The translations under genes and the position numbers were made by a program. The notes beneath the pieces are model-generated. The model was not told the origin of the DNA and searched no databases. It saw only the letters and a program-made list of their open reading frames with translations. A DNA stretch of 50,821 bases from Gallionella sp. Its GTDB lineage: Bacteria > Pseudomonadota > Gammaproteobacteria > Burkholderiales > Gallionellaceae. The stretch lies in NCBI GenBank assembly GCA_022340615.1, contig JAJDNO010000003.1, forward strand, positions 1 through 50,821. The letters run 5' to 3'. Positions 21,974 to 31,333 of this stretch are shown here, piece by piece. Each line of letters starts with the position of its first letter. The first letter of the stretch is position 1.

Positions 21974-22795
21974 TTAAATCCCGCGCAACAATTCGTTGAT
22001 GCCCACCTTGGACAAGGTTTTGGCATCGACTTTCTTCACGATCACCGCGCAATACAGGCTGTAGCTGCCGTCTTTGGAAGGCAGGCTGCCGCTGACTACC
22101 ACGGAACCGGATGGTACCCGACCATAATGGGTCTCGCCAGTTTCGCGGTCATAGATCTTGGTGCTCTGGCCGATGAATACCCCCATCGAAACCACCACGT
22201 TGTCTTCGAGTATCACGCCTTCCACGATTTCCGAGCGCGCGCCGATGAAACAGTTGTCGCCGATGATGGTCGGATTGGCCTGCACCGGCTCCAGCACGCC
22301 GCCGATGCCGACACCGCCGGAGAGGTGCACATTCTTTCCGATCTGCGCGCAGGAGCCGACCGTCGCCCAGGTGTCCACCATGGTGCCTTCGTCGACGTAT
22401 GCGCCGATATTCACGTAGGAGGGCATCAGTACCACATTCTTGGCGATATACGCACCCTTGCGTGCCGCTGCAGGCGGAACCACGCGAAATCCGCCTTCGC
22501 GGAAATCGCGGCTGTTGAAATCGGCAAACTTGGAAGGAACCTTGTCGTAGTAGTTGGTAAACCCGCCCTTGATGAAAGCGTTGTCTTCCAGCCTGAAGGA
22601 CAGCAGCACGGCCTTTTTCAGCCACTGGTGGGTAACCCACTCGCCGTTTATCTTTTCCGCCACGCGCAGTTTGCCCTGGTCAAGCTGGGCGATGACGCTG
22701 CCGACTGCTTCCTTGAGCTGTGCATCGGCATTGCGCGGGGTGATCTCGGCGCGGCGTTCGAAATTGTTTTCGATGATCTGTTGCAATTGGTTCAT
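21974..22795 (-). CDS. dapD: Tetrahydrodipicolinate N-succinyltransferase DapD
   Basis: DapD transfers succinyl from succinyl-CoA to tetrahydrodipicolinate, committing the pathway to the succinylase branch. The 273-residue protein has an N-terminal helical domain and a left-handed beta-helix of hexapeptide repeats (about 110-220: [50 protein letters not shown]). Length equals E. coli DapD (274). AGGAA precedes the ATG at a good distance. dapC lies 80 bases upstream on the same strand, so DapD, DapC and DapE form a pathway cluster. Confidence 0.97.
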   Translation of the reverse strand: MNQLQQIIENNFERRAEITPRNADAQLKEAVGSVIAQLDQGKLRVAEKINGEWVTHQWLKKAVLLSFRLEDNAFIKGGFTNYYDKVPSKFADFNSRDFREGGFRVVPPAAARKGAYIAKNVVLMPSYVNIGAYVDEGTMVDTWATVGSCAQIGKNVHLSGGVGIGGVLEPVQANPTIIGDNCFIGARSEIVEGVILEDNVVVSMGVFIGQSTKIYDRETGETHYGRVPSGSVVVSGSLPSKDGSYSLYCAVIVKKVDAKTLSKVGINELLRGI

Positions 22796-22875
22796 GATGA
22801 TTCCTGTTGTTAAAGTTGATATTCTTCGGCCATTCGTAATTCTGCATCCGCACTTCGGACAAATCCGGGCGGAAA

Positions 22876-24078
22876 CTATCGGCTGGGGGCTGATAACTTG
22901 CGGCTGTACTCGACTATGCGTTGTGCAGCTTCGATGGTTTCTTCGGTGCTGGCAACCAGTGCGAGCCGCACAAAATTCTCGCCGGGGTTTACGCCATCCG
23001 CGCTTCGTGCAAGATAGCTTCCCGGCAAAACGGCGACATTATAGTCGCGATACAAGCCTTGCGCGTAGAGGGTGTCGGCAACCGGTGTGCGCAACCACAG
23101 GTAGAAGCCCGCTTCCGGCATGGTAACCGGCATTGCAGGTTTCAGTATCCCGACCACACGCTCGATCTTTTCCCTGTACATGCGGCGGTTTTCCGCAACG
23201 TGCGCCTCGTCATTCCAGGCTGCGATGCTGGCTGCCTGGACTGCCGGGTTCATTGCCGAACCATGGTAGGTGCGATACAGCGCAAACTTCTCGATTGCTG
23301 CGGCGTCGCCGGCGACGAAGCCGGAACGCATACCCGGCACGTTGGAGCGTTTCGACAGGCTGGAAAACATCATCAGGCGCCGGTAGTCGCTGCGCCCCGC
23401 GCGCTGGGCGGCCTGCAGCGCACCCAGCGGTTTTTCGGCAAAGTAAATCTCGGAATAACACTCGTCCGAAGCGATCATGAAGCCGTGCCGGTCTGACATT
23501 CCGAACAAGGTTTCCCATTCCTGCTGGGTCATCACTCTTCCGGTCGGATTGCCCGGTGTGCATACATAAACGAGCTGGGTGCGCTGCCAGATTTCATCCG
23601 GCAATTGCGAAAAATTCAGCGCAAAGTTGTTCTCGGGCAGGTTGTTCAGGAATTGCGGCGTAGCGCCCGCAAGATAGGCCGCGCCTTCATATATCTGGTA
23701 GAACGGATTGGGGCAGACCACGACCGGGTCATTCCTGCTGCGATCGACTACCGCCTGCGCGAATGAAAACAGCGCTTCGCGGCTTCCGTTCACCGGCAGG
23801 ATTTGCGTCGCGGCATTCGGCGCCGGGATTCCATAGCGCACGGCCAGCCAGTTTGCGATTGTGCTTCGCAGCGCGTCGGTGCCGGCGGTTGAGGGATAAT
23901 TAGCCAGGCCGCCGAGATTGTCTGACAGCGCGTCGCGGATGAATTGCGGCGTGGCGTGTTTCGGTTCGCCAATGGACAGGCTGATCGCCCGGTAGTCCGG
24001 ATTGGGATTAACTTCGCGGAACAATGCGCCGAGTTTCTGAAACGGGTAGGGCTGCAGTTTCTGCAAATCAGGGTTCAT
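22876..24078 (-). CDS. dapC: Succinyldiaminopimelate transaminase DapC
   Basis: DapC is a class I/II PLP aminotransferase that makes N-succinyl-LL-diaminopimelate. The frame extends to 24138, but the ATG at 24078 gives the usual opening ([16 protein letters not shown]) and 400 residues. SLSIGEPKH and the PLP lysine in [16 protein letters not shown] are diagnostic for the DapC group, as is [11 protein letters not shown]. Placement beside dapD and near dapE supports the assignment over a generic aspartate aminotransferase. Confidence 0.93.
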   Translation of the reverse strand: MNPDLQKLQPYPFQKLGALFREVNPNPDYRAISLSIGEPKHATPQFIRDALSDNLGGLANYPSTAGTDALRSTIANWLAVRYGIPAPNAATQILPVNGSREALFSFAQAVVDRSRNDPVVVCPNPFYQIYEGAAYLAGATPQFLNNLPENNFALNFSQLPDEIWQRTQLVYVCTPGNPTGRVMTQQEWETLFGMSDRHGFMIASDECYSEIYFAEKPLGALQAAQRAGRSDYRRLMMFSSLSKRSNVPGMRSGFVAGDAAAIEKFALYRTYHGSAMNPAVQAASIAAWNDEAHVAENRRMYREKIERVVGILKPAMPVTMPEAGFYLWLRTPVADTLYAQGLYRDYNVAVLPGSYLARSADGVNPGENFVRLALVASTEETIEAAQRIVEYSRKLSAPSR

Positions 24079-24293
24079 CTGGGAAAATCCGGGTTCGTTT
24101 GAAAGGCCTCTGTGCACAACGATTGCGCCTGGCGACACTGCAACAAAATGCGGCTCGAAACCCCTCGTGCACTATCTTGTACACTACGGTTTTTGCCGCT
24201 TTTTCCTTGCATGACCTGGGCCAAAAAAGCTGCACAAAGGCCGCTACAGGCATGTTCAGTCAATAACGCATTATATATACAAGGGTCTGGCCA

Positions 24294-25178
24294 GTGCCAT
24301 CAAAACAGAATGTAATGCCTGTTGCCGGAGCGCTGAGCGGCATACTGGTATGGGGGCTGATGTGGTATCCCTATCGTGTACTGCAGTCAGCCGGCGTGTC
24401 CGGTACGCTGGCCACGCTGATCACATTCCTGCTGGCGCTGCTGTGCGGCTTGATCCTGTTTCCGCTCGATTTGCGGCAATTGCACAGGGCAGGCCGATGG
24501 GCGCTGCTGCTGGTGGTGAGTGCGGGCTGGACCAATTTCAGCTATGTGCTCTCGGTGTTGTACGGAGAGGTGATGCGGGTGCTGCTGCTGTTCTATCTTG
24601 CGCCGCTGTGGACCATCCTGTTTTCCTATTTGCTGTTGGGCGAGCGCCTCACCCGCTATGGCTACCTGGTTATGCTCATGTCGTTTTGCGGTGCTTCCAT
24701 CATGTTGTGGGATCCGCAACAGGGACTGCCTCTGCCGGACAGTTTTGCCGAATGGATGGGCCTGTCCGCAGGCATGGCGTTTGCACTTTCCAATGTCGTA
24801 TCGCGCCGCGCCGCTCATCTGAGTTTGCAAGTGAAGTCATACAGCGTCTGGCTCGGCACAACATTGCTGACCGCATTGCTGTTGTGGTGGCAAGGAGGAC
24901 TGGCGGACCAGCTGCACGCAATCAATGCACAGGACTGGCTGCTGCTGGGTATACTCGGCATGGTAATTTTTTCTTCCACGTTCGCACTGCAATATGCGAT
25001 TGCCAACCTGTCTGCGAATCGCGCGATCATCCTGTTTCTGTTCGAACTGGTGGTTGCGGCAATTTCATCATATTTTCTTGCCCATGAAGTAATGCAGCCG
25101 CGCGACTGGCTGGGCGCACTGCTGATCGTCTCGGCGAGCCTGATGTCCGGGAAACTGCTGCCGGCAGAAAAGTCCTGA
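24294..25178 (+). CDS. EamA/DMT-family transporter
   Basis: The 294-residue protein is very hydrophobic with about ten membrane segments in two EamA halves (about 10-140 and 150-290), the drug/metabolite transporter layout of the inner membrane. YLAPLWTILFSYLLLGERLT and FLFELVVAAISSYFLAHEVMQPRDWLGALLI are the characteristic ends of each half. The start is taken as GTG at 24294, eight bases after AAGGG; an ATG at 24315 is the alternative. A TATATA box lies near 24272. The substrate cannot be predicted. Confidence 0.88.
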   Translation: MPSKQNVMPVAGALSGILVWGLMWYPYRVLQSAGVSGTLATLITFLLALLCGLILFPLDLRQLHRAGRWALLLVVSAGWTNFSYVLSVLYGEVMRVLLLFYLAPLWTILFSYLLLGERLTRYGYLVMLMSFCGASIMLWDPQQGLPLPDSFAEWMGLSAGMAFALSNVVSRRAAHLSLQVKSYSVWLGTTLLTALLLWWQGGLADQLHAINAQDWLLLGILGMVIFSSTFALQYAIANLSANRAIILFLFELVVAAISSYFLAHEVMQPRDWLGALLIVSASLMSGKLLPAEKS

Positions 25179-25311
25179 CAGGGAAACGCAAAGCGGGATA
25201 CATCCGGGTATCTCCGACAAAGCACCTTTTCCAAAAAACGGATAATCATGTACCATGTTTCCGGTATTGTTCACAATCAACCGCTGTGTGCGCTGGCCTG
25301 ATGCTCTGAAA

Positions 25312-26235
25312 ATGGATAATGTTCCTACCTCCGCCGAGATTAACAGCCTGTTCGCCAACAGCGAACCTGGCGCGGTCTGGGGCAAAGCCAGCAGCTGTCT
25401 TGCCCGTATCAATCCCAGCTACGATACAACCCGGATCAAATCCGTTTTCGATGATGTGATCAGCCTGTTTCGCGGGGATTATCCGGGTTACAGCTCGATC
25501 AAGACGCTTTACCATGACATGCCGCACACGCTGGACGTATTCCTGTGCGCGGTAAGGCTGATGCATGGCGTGCAACTTTCCGGAAATCGCCTCGGCGACG
25601 ATGAAATCACGCTGGTCATGATCGCTGCCTTGATGCACGATATCGGCTATTCGCAAACGGATGGCGAGCAGGGCGGAACAGGCGCGCAATATACCCAGAC
25701 CCATGTGAAACGCGGCATATCCTTCATGAAAAAATATGCCGATGCAAAAAATCTCCCTTCAGGCTATGCGGCTGCACTTGAACCGATGATGAGCGGAACG
25801 GATCCCGCGCTGAAGTTTTCCCTGATCGAGTTTCCGGACGAGCGCACACGCCAGCTCGGTCAGATCGTGGTCACCGCCGACCTTACCGGACAAATGGCCG
25901 ACCGTACCTACCTCGAGAAACTGCTGTTTCTGTATCTGGAGTTCAAGGAAGCGCACTTCGGGAATTACCAGAACATGTTCGACCTGCTGAAACAGACCAA
26001 TACGTTTTACAGCGTAACCCGGCAAAAGCTGGATGGCGACCTTGCCGGCATGTACCGCATGCTGAGTCTGCACTTCAGGGACGTGATGGGAGTCGAGAAC
26101 AATTACTATCTTGAGGCGATCGAAAAAAACCTGGCCTACCTTTCGAAAGTAACCGAGCACGACGAGGTGTATCTTTCGATGCTCAAACGCGGTGGCATCG
26201 CCGAGAAATCCCAGAATCTGGACGCAACCCTCTGA
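25312..26235 (+). CDS. HD-domain phosphohydrolase-like protein
   Basis: The protein (307 residues from ATG 25312; a longer frame starts at 25255) carries HD superfamily metal ligands: LYHDMPHTLDV near residue 70 and ALMHDIGYSQ (the HD pair), with a later histidine in QTHVKRGISF. Family members hydrolyse phosphoesters such as cyclic nucleotides, but no cyclic di-GMP motif (HHE, GYP) is seen. There is no signal peptide or sensor domain. Flanking genes (a transporter and purT) give no functional hint. The substrate is unknown. Confidence 0.75.
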   Translation: MDNVPTSAEINSLFANSEPGAVWGKASSCLARINPSYDTTRIKSVFDDVISLFRGDYPGYSSIKTLYHDMPHTLDVFLCAVRLMHGVQLSGNRLGDDEITLVMIAALMHDIGYSQTDGEQGGTGAQYTQTHVKRGISFMKKYADAKNLPSGYAAALEPMMSGTDPALKFSLIEFPDERTRQLGQIVVTADLTGQMADRTYLEKLLFLYLEFKEAHFGNYQNMFDLLKQTNTFYSVTRQKLDGDLAGMYRMLSLHFRDVMGVENNYYLEAIEKNLAYLSKVTEHDEVYLSMLKRGGIAEKSQNLDATL

Positions 26236-26263
26236 TCCGCCGACAACAGCGGCAGGCACCCGG

Positions 26264-26359
26264 TCATGGAAGCTGCAGCGAATCTTTTCGGATAGCGGAG
26301 CAATGTTGATTCAGCAGCAGCTCCACTTCATCACCAGGCAATTGAACGACATTCGTCAT
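26264..26359 (-). CDS. Possible small protein, 31 residues
   Basis: On the minus strand an ATG at 26359 follows AAGGAG with a 7-base gap. It opens a 31-residue frame starting MTNVVQLPGDEVELLLNQHC and ending SLQLP before TGA. It is acidic and amphipathic in the middle, with no membrane segment. It lies between the HD gene and purT, antisense to both. No family is recognised; the ribosome binding site is the only strong support. Confidence 0.4.
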   Translation of the reverse strand: MTNVVQLPGDEVELLLNQHCSAIRKDSLQLP

Positions 26360-26435
26360 GATTTCGCTCCTTGTGGCTGAATTGAACGGCCTATGCTGCT
26401 CCTGCAGCGAAACAATAAAACTTAAGCCTGGGGGT

Positions 26436-26441
26436 ATAATT
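26436..26441 (+). promoter_or_regulatory. -10 element upstream of purT
   Basis: A perfect TATAAT preceded by GGGGG lies 42 bases before the purT ATG. No good -35 hexamer is found at 16-18 bases upstream, so another factor or an unusual -35 may be involved. Confidence 0.5.
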
Positions 26442-26482
26442 CCACTCAGTTGCAACGCTCCAACCACACAACGAACCTACAA

Positions 26483-27688
26483 ATGAATCCTCTTGCCATC
26501 GGAACACCGCTCACTCCTTCCGCTACCCGCGTCATGCTGCTCGGCAGCGGGGAACTGGGAAAGGAAGTCATCATTGCTTTGCAGCGTCTTGGCGTGGAAA
26601 CCATCGCGGTGGACCGCTATGCCGATGCGCCGGGGCAACAGGTCGCGCACCGCGCCCATGTGATCAACATGGCAGACGGCGCTGCACTTAGAGCGCTGGT
26701 CGAACAGGAAAAGCCGCATATCATCGTGCCGGAGATCGAGGCCATCGCCACGCCGATGCTGGAAGAGATCGAGCGCGAAGGGCTGGCCCGCGTGATACCC
26801 ACCGCGCGTGCCGCACGCCTGACCATGAACCGCGAAGGCATACGCCGTCTGGCAGCGGAGACGCTGAGCCTGCCGACTTCACCGTATCGATTTGCCGACA
26901 GCCTGGACGAGATGCGCGCCGCGATCGGAGAGATCGGTTATCCGTGCATCGTCAAGCCGGTAATGTCATCGTCCGGCAAGGGGCAGTCCAGGGTGGACAA
27001 TGAAGCAGGTGTTGAAGCGGCGTGGAACTACGCTGCCAGCGGCAGCCGCGTGAACCAGGGCAGGGTGATCGTCGAAGGGATGATCGATTTCGATTACGAA
27101 ATCACCCAGCTCACCGTGCGCGCGATCGGAGCGGATGGCAATGTCGAAACGCATTTCTGTGAACCGGTCGGGCATGTGCAGGCGAGCGGCGATTACGTCG
27201 AAAGCTGGCAGCCGATGGCGATGTCGGAGCTGGCGTTGCAGCGCACGCACGACATTGCAAAAGCAGTCACCGATGATTTAGGCGGGCTGGGCATTTTCGG
27301 CGTGGAATTGTTCGTCAAGGGCAACCAGGTCTGGTTCAGCGAAGTCAGCCCGCGCCCGCACGATACCGGCATGGTGACGATGTGTTCCCAGGTGCAGAAC
27401 GAATTCGAACTGCACGCACGGGCGATACTCGGATTGCCGGTGAATACCGCATTGCGCGCGCCGGGTGCGAGTGCGGTGATCTACGGCCAGCATGACGCGA
27501 AGGGCATCGCATTCGAAGGCGTCGCGGAAGCGTTGCGCGTGCCGGACAGCGATGTGCGCCTGTTCGGCAAGCCGGAATCATTCACGAAACGCCGCATGGG
27601 TGTTGCACTGGCGACCGGCCAGGATACCGATCAGGCGCGGGAACGCGCGAAGCTGGCGGCAAGCAAGGTGATACCGGTCAAGAAATAA
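26483..27688 (+). CDS. purT: Formate-dependent phosphoribosylglycinamide formyltransferase PurT
   Basis: PurT formylates glycinamide ribonucleotide using formate and ATP in purine synthesis, independent of folate. The ATG at 26483 is chosen (the frame also opens at TTG 26450) and gives 401 residues, near E. coli PurT (392). The ATP-grasp protein shows [76 protein letters not shown] and ASAVIYG. A TATAAT box lies 42 bases upstream. Confidence 0.97.
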   Translation: MNPLAIGTPLTPSATRVMLLGSGELGKEVIIALQRLGVETIAVDRYADAPGQQVAHRAHVINMADGAALRALVEQEKPHIIVPEIEAIATPMLEEIEREGLARVIPTARAARLTMNREGIRRLAAETLSLPTSPYRFADSLDEMRAAIGEIGYPCIVKPVMSSSGKGQSRVDNEAGVEAAWNYAASGSRVNQGRVIVEGMIDFDYEITQLTVRAIGADGNVETHFCEPVGHVQASGDYVESWQPMAMSELALQRTHDIAKAVTDDLGGLGIFGVELFVKGNQVWFSEVSPRPHDTGMVTMCSQVQNEFELHARAILGLPVNTALRAPGASAVIYGQHDAKGIAFEGVAEALRVPDSDVRLFGKPESFTKRRMGVALATGQDTDQARERAKLAASKVIPVKK

Positions 27689-27699
27689 GTGTTAACAAG

Positions 27700-28062
27700 A
27701 TGATCACCGCAATCCTGCATGCGTCATTCCTGACTTCCGACCTGCCCAGATCGCGCGCCTTTTACGAGGGCGTGCTGGGCCTGCAACCAGACCCCAGCAG
27801 ACCGGCCATGAGTTTCAACGGTGTGTGGTACAACGTGGCGCCCAACCAGCAGATCCATTTATTGTTGTTGCCCGATCCTGAAGCCGGCTTGCAGCGCCCG
27901 GCCCACGGAGGACGCGATCGCCATGTGGCGCTGGCCGTGTCTGATTTCACTGAACTGCTCGACCGGCTGAACCGTGCGGGTGTCGCTTACACGCTCAGTT
28001 CGTCGGGGCGCCGCGCGCTGTTCTGCCGCGACCCTGACGGGAACGCGCTGGAACTGATTTGA
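27700..28062 (+). CDS. VOC-family (glyoxalase/dioxygenase fold) protein
   Basis: The 120-residue protein forms one vicinal-oxygen-chelate module pair: ILHASFLTSDLPRSRAFYEGVLGL at the start, QIHLLLLPDP, RHVALAVSDFTELLDRL, and the closing FCRDPDGNALELI. Candidate metal ligands are the His near the start, His of RHVAL and Glu of ALELI. It starts 11 bases after purT, so it may be co-transcribed. Its stop directly abuts the stop of the convergent methyltransferase gene. The substrate is unknown. Confidence 0.85.
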   Translation: MITAILHASFLTSDLPRSRAFYEGVLGLQPDPSRPAMSFNGVWYNVAPNQQIHLLLLPDPEAGLQRPAHGGRDRHVALAVSDFTELLDRLNRAGVAYTLSSSGRRALFCRDPDGNALELI

Positions 28063-28497
28063 CTAGAAAATATAAGGCAGCATGCGTCTGGTAGCCCGGG
28101 CATAGGCAGCGTACTCGGGATTGTCCGCTGCAATCAGACGTTCCTCGCAAAGCATGCGAACAACGGCACCGACAAGAAGCAGCCCCCCGAGCATTACATT
28201 GACCAAGGACAGATTTGCCAGCACCCCGGTCCAGCCGAACAGGCAGGCGGCGGTGTAGATCGGATGCCGGATGTAGCGATAAGGTCCGGTCGTGACCAGC
28301 CCCCCGGCTGATGGGTTCGCTGCCGCATGCAGGCTCCTGAGCCCGAAGGTCAGTCTGGCCCAGACCATCAGCGCGATGGAGGCAACTTCCGCGCTGATCG
28401 CAAGCGGGTGCAGGGAAAAGAATGCGCCGCGAACCACCAGCCCGGCCAGCGCAAGCGCCATCAGCAGCAACGCCGCAAGCGAAATATTTTTCAGCAT
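28063..28497 (-). CDS. Isoprenylcysteine carboxyl methyltransferase-like membrane protein
   Basis: The 144-residue protein has three to four hydrophobic segments and the family signature GPYRYIRHPIYTA at about 71-83, followed by EERLIAADNPEYAAYARATRRMLPYIF. This is the ICMT/phospholipid methyltransferase (PEMT/NnrU-like) pattern of integral inner-membrane methyltransferases. The bacterial substrate is unknown. No Shine-Dalgarno is obvious. Confidence 0.85.
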   Translation of the reverse strand: MLKNISLAALLLMALALAGLVVRGAFFSLHPLAISAEVASIALMVWARLTFGLRSLHAAANPSAGGLVTTGPYRYIRHPIYTAACLFGWTGVLANLSLVNVMLGGLLLVGAVVRMLCEERLIAADNPEYAAYARATRRMLPYIF

Positions 28498-28625
28498 AAT
28501 TCCAGTCCAATCGCAACTAACGCCAGCAGGCTATCTAATTCAGGCAGGCTTGCTGCACTGCGTAACATCCTGTCATGGGCGGCTGTTTCCGTAATTTTAT
28601 TGAAATGCGGAAATTCAAGTATGTT

Positions 28626-28631
28626 TATAAT
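28626..28631 (+). promoter_or_regulatory. -10 element upstream of the PA2779-family gene
   Basis: A perfect TATAAT lies 88 bases before the ATG at 28719. A TTGAAA is present upstream but at a 20-base spacing, too long for a standard pair. The predicted leader is about 80 bases. Confidence 0.45.
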
Positions 28632-28718
28632 ACTTCGGCAGTTTGAGCAATTTGCGGTTTGAGCGATTTTCAGGGACATCATTTCGAGTTCATTGACACC
28701 ACAAGAAAAGGAACCATC

Positions 28719-29072
28719 ATGAAAGCAAAACTTTCTCACCGGATGTGCGGCGTTGTACTGGGGGCCGCGCTGTGTCTGCAAGCTTCTGCCGCAATGGCAG
28801 CGATTGTGAAGACCGACAATCTGGCGTCGCAGCATCAGACCGCAACGGAAAAGTCCAGGGTTCAGTCGTTTGTCGACCGTGCCGAAGTCCAGGATAAGCT
28901 CAAGGCCCTGGGTGTCGATCAGTCCCTGGTAAAGGCTCGGGTGGCGGCAATGACCGACCAGGAAGCGCATGCTCTGGCGCAGAGGATCGATTCGATGCCG
29001 GCCGGCGGAACGCTGAACAATAACGATTTGATCCTGATCCTGCTCATTGTAATTCTGGTTCTGGTTATCTGA
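28719..29072 (+). CDS. PA2779-family small exported protein
   Basis: The ATG at 28719 is chosen over 28659 because AAAGGA lies just upstream and a signal-like sequence follows directly. The 117-residue protein has an N-terminal export segment (about 1-28, ending AAMAA). A helical central part contains RVQSFVDRAEVQDKLKALGVD and RVAAMTDQEAHALAQRID. The short PAGG linker leads to a hydrophobic C-terminal anchor LILILLIVILVLVI. This matches the PA2779 family of unknown function, often next to a PA2778-type cysteine peptidase; none is present here. Confidence 0.8.
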   Translation: MKAKLSHRMCGVVLGAALCLQASAAMAAIVKTDNLASQHQTATEKSRVQSFVDRAEVQDKLKALGVDQSLVKARVAAMTDQEAHALAQRIDSMPAGGTLNNNDLILILLIVILVLVI

Positions 29073-29130
29073 TCCTGCTTGTTTGATCCGCCGGTTCCGG
29101 TCTGAAAGTCCGGAGACCGCGATCATGCCA

Positions 29131-30165
29131 TCATGGTGCCGGATTCGGATATAGCCTGTGCACCGACTCGATCTTCTCCAGCACTTCTGCGGAGAGAACG
29201 ACTTCGGCGCTGTCCAGATTTTCCCGCAGCTGGTTCAGGTCGGTTGCGCCGATGATCACGCTGCCGGTGAACCAGCGGGTGCGCGCAAAGGCCAGCGCCA
29301 TCGTTGCAGGAGTCAGCCCGGCTTCCTGCGCAATGCGCACATATTCTCCGGTAGCTGCGGGCACATTGGGTTTGGCGTAGCGCTGCCCGAAATTGGCGAA
29401 CTGCGTGATGCGTCCTTTCGCATTCGGATCGGCAAGATATTTCCCGGTCAGATGGCCGAATGCCAGCGGGCTGTAGGCCAGCAAGCCGACGCTGGCGTGA
29501 TGGCAGACTTCCGCCAGTCCGGTCTCGAAGCTGCGGTTCATCAGGTGATAGGCATTCTGCACCGTGATGATCTTCGGCAGTCCCAGCTTTTCCGCGCATT
29601 TCACGAACTCGCCGACACCCCACGGGGTCTCGTTGGACAGGCCGACATGGCGCACCTTGCCGGCCTTGACCAGGTCCGCCAGCACCTGCAACTGCTCGGC
29701 GACCGGCGTGGAGTCGTGCTCCTGGGCTGGGTCATAGCTGGTAGCTCCGAACATCGGTACGTAGCGGTCCGGCCAATGGATCTGGTAAAGGTCGACATAG
29801 TCTGTTTGCAGACGTTTCAGGCTGCTGTCTATCGCCGCCTCGAGGTTTTCGCGGTCGATGCGCGGGGTATTGCGTATCCAGGCGAACCCGCGCGACGGGC
29901 CGGCAATCTTGGTTGCAACGATCAATGAATCGCGGCGCTGGTGTTTCAGCCATGTGCCGATATAGCTTTCGGTGCGTCCCTGGGTTTCGGCGCGCGGCGG
30001 CACAGGATACATTTCGGCTGCATCGATGAAGTTGACCCCGCGCGATACCGCGTAGTCGAGTTGTGCGTGGGCATCTTCCTCGCTGTTCTGCTCGCCGAAA
30101 GTCATGGTGCCGAGGCACAGCGCCGAGACTTTCAAATCGCTTTTGCCCAATTGCCGGTATTCCAT
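29131..30165 (-). CDS. tas: Tas-type aldo/keto reductase
   Basis: The 344-residue NADP(H)-dependent oxidoreductase is close in length to E. coli Tas (346). It begins MEYRQLGKSDLKVSALCLGT and has the catalytic residues in NFIDAAEMYPVPP (Asp, Tyr) and KIAGPS (Lys). Further family marks are HWPDRYVPMFG and the cofactor-binding tail GSVIIGATDLNQLRENL. AAGGAG precedes the ATG by six bases. The physiological substrate is unknown. Confidence 0.93.
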   Translation of the reverse strand: MEYRQLGKSDLKVSALCLGTMTFGEQNSEEDAHAQLDYAVSRGVNFIDAAEMYPVPPRAETQGRTESYIGTWLKHQRRDSLIVATKIAGPSRGFAWIRNTPRIDRENLEAAIDSSLKRLQTDYVDLYQIHWPDRYVPMFGATSYDPAQEHDSTPVAEQLQVLADLVKAGKVRHVGLSNETPWGVGEFVKCAEKLGLPKIITVQNAYHLMNRSFETGLAEVCHHASVGLLAYSPLAFGHLTGKYLADPNAKGRITQFANFGQRYAKPNVPAATGEYVRIAQEAGLTPATMALAFARTRWFTGSVIIGATDLNQLRENLDSAEVVLSAEVLEKIESVHRLYPNPAP

Positions 30166-30225
30166 GTTTTCTCCTTCAGGTTGTTGCGTCCATATTAAGC
30201 GATGCGCTATGTCCGGTTCCCGGCT

Positions 30226-31284
30226 TCAGCATTCCGGAATCGCCAGTTCATCCAGGTTACGGGCCAATTCCGTCATCGCTTCAACCGACATGCCGGTCAC
30301 CATGATGCGCTGCGCCTGGTCAAGATTTGGATAGTTCCTGGCGGTCGCGCGGAAATAGCTGGGGTCGTAATGCAGCGTGAGCAATTCCGCGACCATGGTT
30401 TCGAAGTCCCCCTGATGTATCAGCGCGCTCCAGTGCAGCAGTTGTTTGGCGCCATGAAACCGCAGCAGAGATTGCAGGTGGTCGATCAATGATTCCGGGT
30501 TATCCACATAGTGGCGATAATCGGCGAGAAGTCCGGCTACTCGCATGGTCAGCGGCGTTTCCAGAAGCAGACAGCTGCCGGAATGCATCGCCGAGGTGAG
30601 TCCCGCTGGCAGGGAGATCAGCCCGATCTTGCTGCTTTCCGCTTCAACGTAGACTGGGCGGTCCGGGTCGAACTGCTGCAGGGTTTGCAGCAGCATGCTG
30701 TCGAATAATTTCTGCGCCGGCTGAGGCTGTCCGGGCAGCCTTCCCAGCACAGAGCCGCGATGCCGGGCCAGCATTTCCAGATCGAGCACCTGATGGCCGG
30801 TGTCCGCGAGTGCGGCGAGCAGATGGCTCTTGCCCGAGCCGGTGGGCCCGCAAACCACGCGAAACGCAAGTTGCTGCGGCAGTGCGTCAAGCTTGTCCAG
30901 CACGTCGCGCCGGTAGGTTTTGTAGCCGCCTTCCAGTTTGTGAGCCGCCCAGCCCACCTGCGCGAGGATGATGCTCATCGCGCCGCTGCGCTGGCCGCCG
31001 CGCCAGCAGTAGACCAGCGGGCGCCACGATTTCGGATGGGCATGAAAGCGGGTCTCCAGGTGATGCGCGATGTTTTTGGCGATCATGGCCGCGCCGACCT
31101 TGCGTGCCTCGAATGGCGAAACCTGTTTGTAAAGCGTGCCCACGGTGATGCGTTCCTGGTCGTAGAGTACCGGGCAGTTGATCGCGCCGGGAATGTGATC
31201 CTCGGCGAATTCCGACGGTGTGCGCACGTCGATAATTTCGTCAAAGTCACCCAGCTGTGATAGGTTTGCAGTCCTGAAAAGCAT
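30226..31284 (-). CDS. mnmH: tRNA 2-selenouridine synthase MnmH (SelU)
   Basis: MnmH replaces the sulfur of 2-thiouridine at the wobble position of certain tRNAs with selenium, using selenophosphate. The 352-residue protein has an N-terminal rhodanese domain (about 1-125) with active Cys93 in VYCWRGGQRSGAM. A P-loop domain follows with GPTGSGKSH at 146-154. It is divergent from selD with only 49 bases between the two start codons, so a shared regulatory region supplies both enzyme and selenophosphate. Confidence 0.96.
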   Translation of the reverse strand: MLFRTANLSQLGDFDEIIDVRTPSEFAEDHIPGAINCPVLYDQERITVGTLYKQVSPFEARKVGAAMIAKNIAHHLETRFHAHPKSWRPLVYCWRGGQRSGAMSIILAQVGWAAHKLEGGYKTYRRDVLDKLDALPQQLAFRVVCGPTGSGKSHLLAALADTGHQVLDLEMLARHRGSVLGRLPGQPQPAQKLFDSMLLQTLQQFDPDRPVYVEAESSKIGLISLPAGLTSAMHSGSCLLLETPLTMRVAGLLADYRHYVDNPESLIDHLQSLLRFHGAKQLLHWSALIHQGDFETMVAELLTLHYDPSYFRATARNYPNLDQAQRIMVTGMSVEAMTELARNLDELAIPEC

Positions 31285-31333
31285 TTATGCCGGAAAAATA
31301 ATTTAGTCAGAAAAATATGAAAAGGAATGATTC

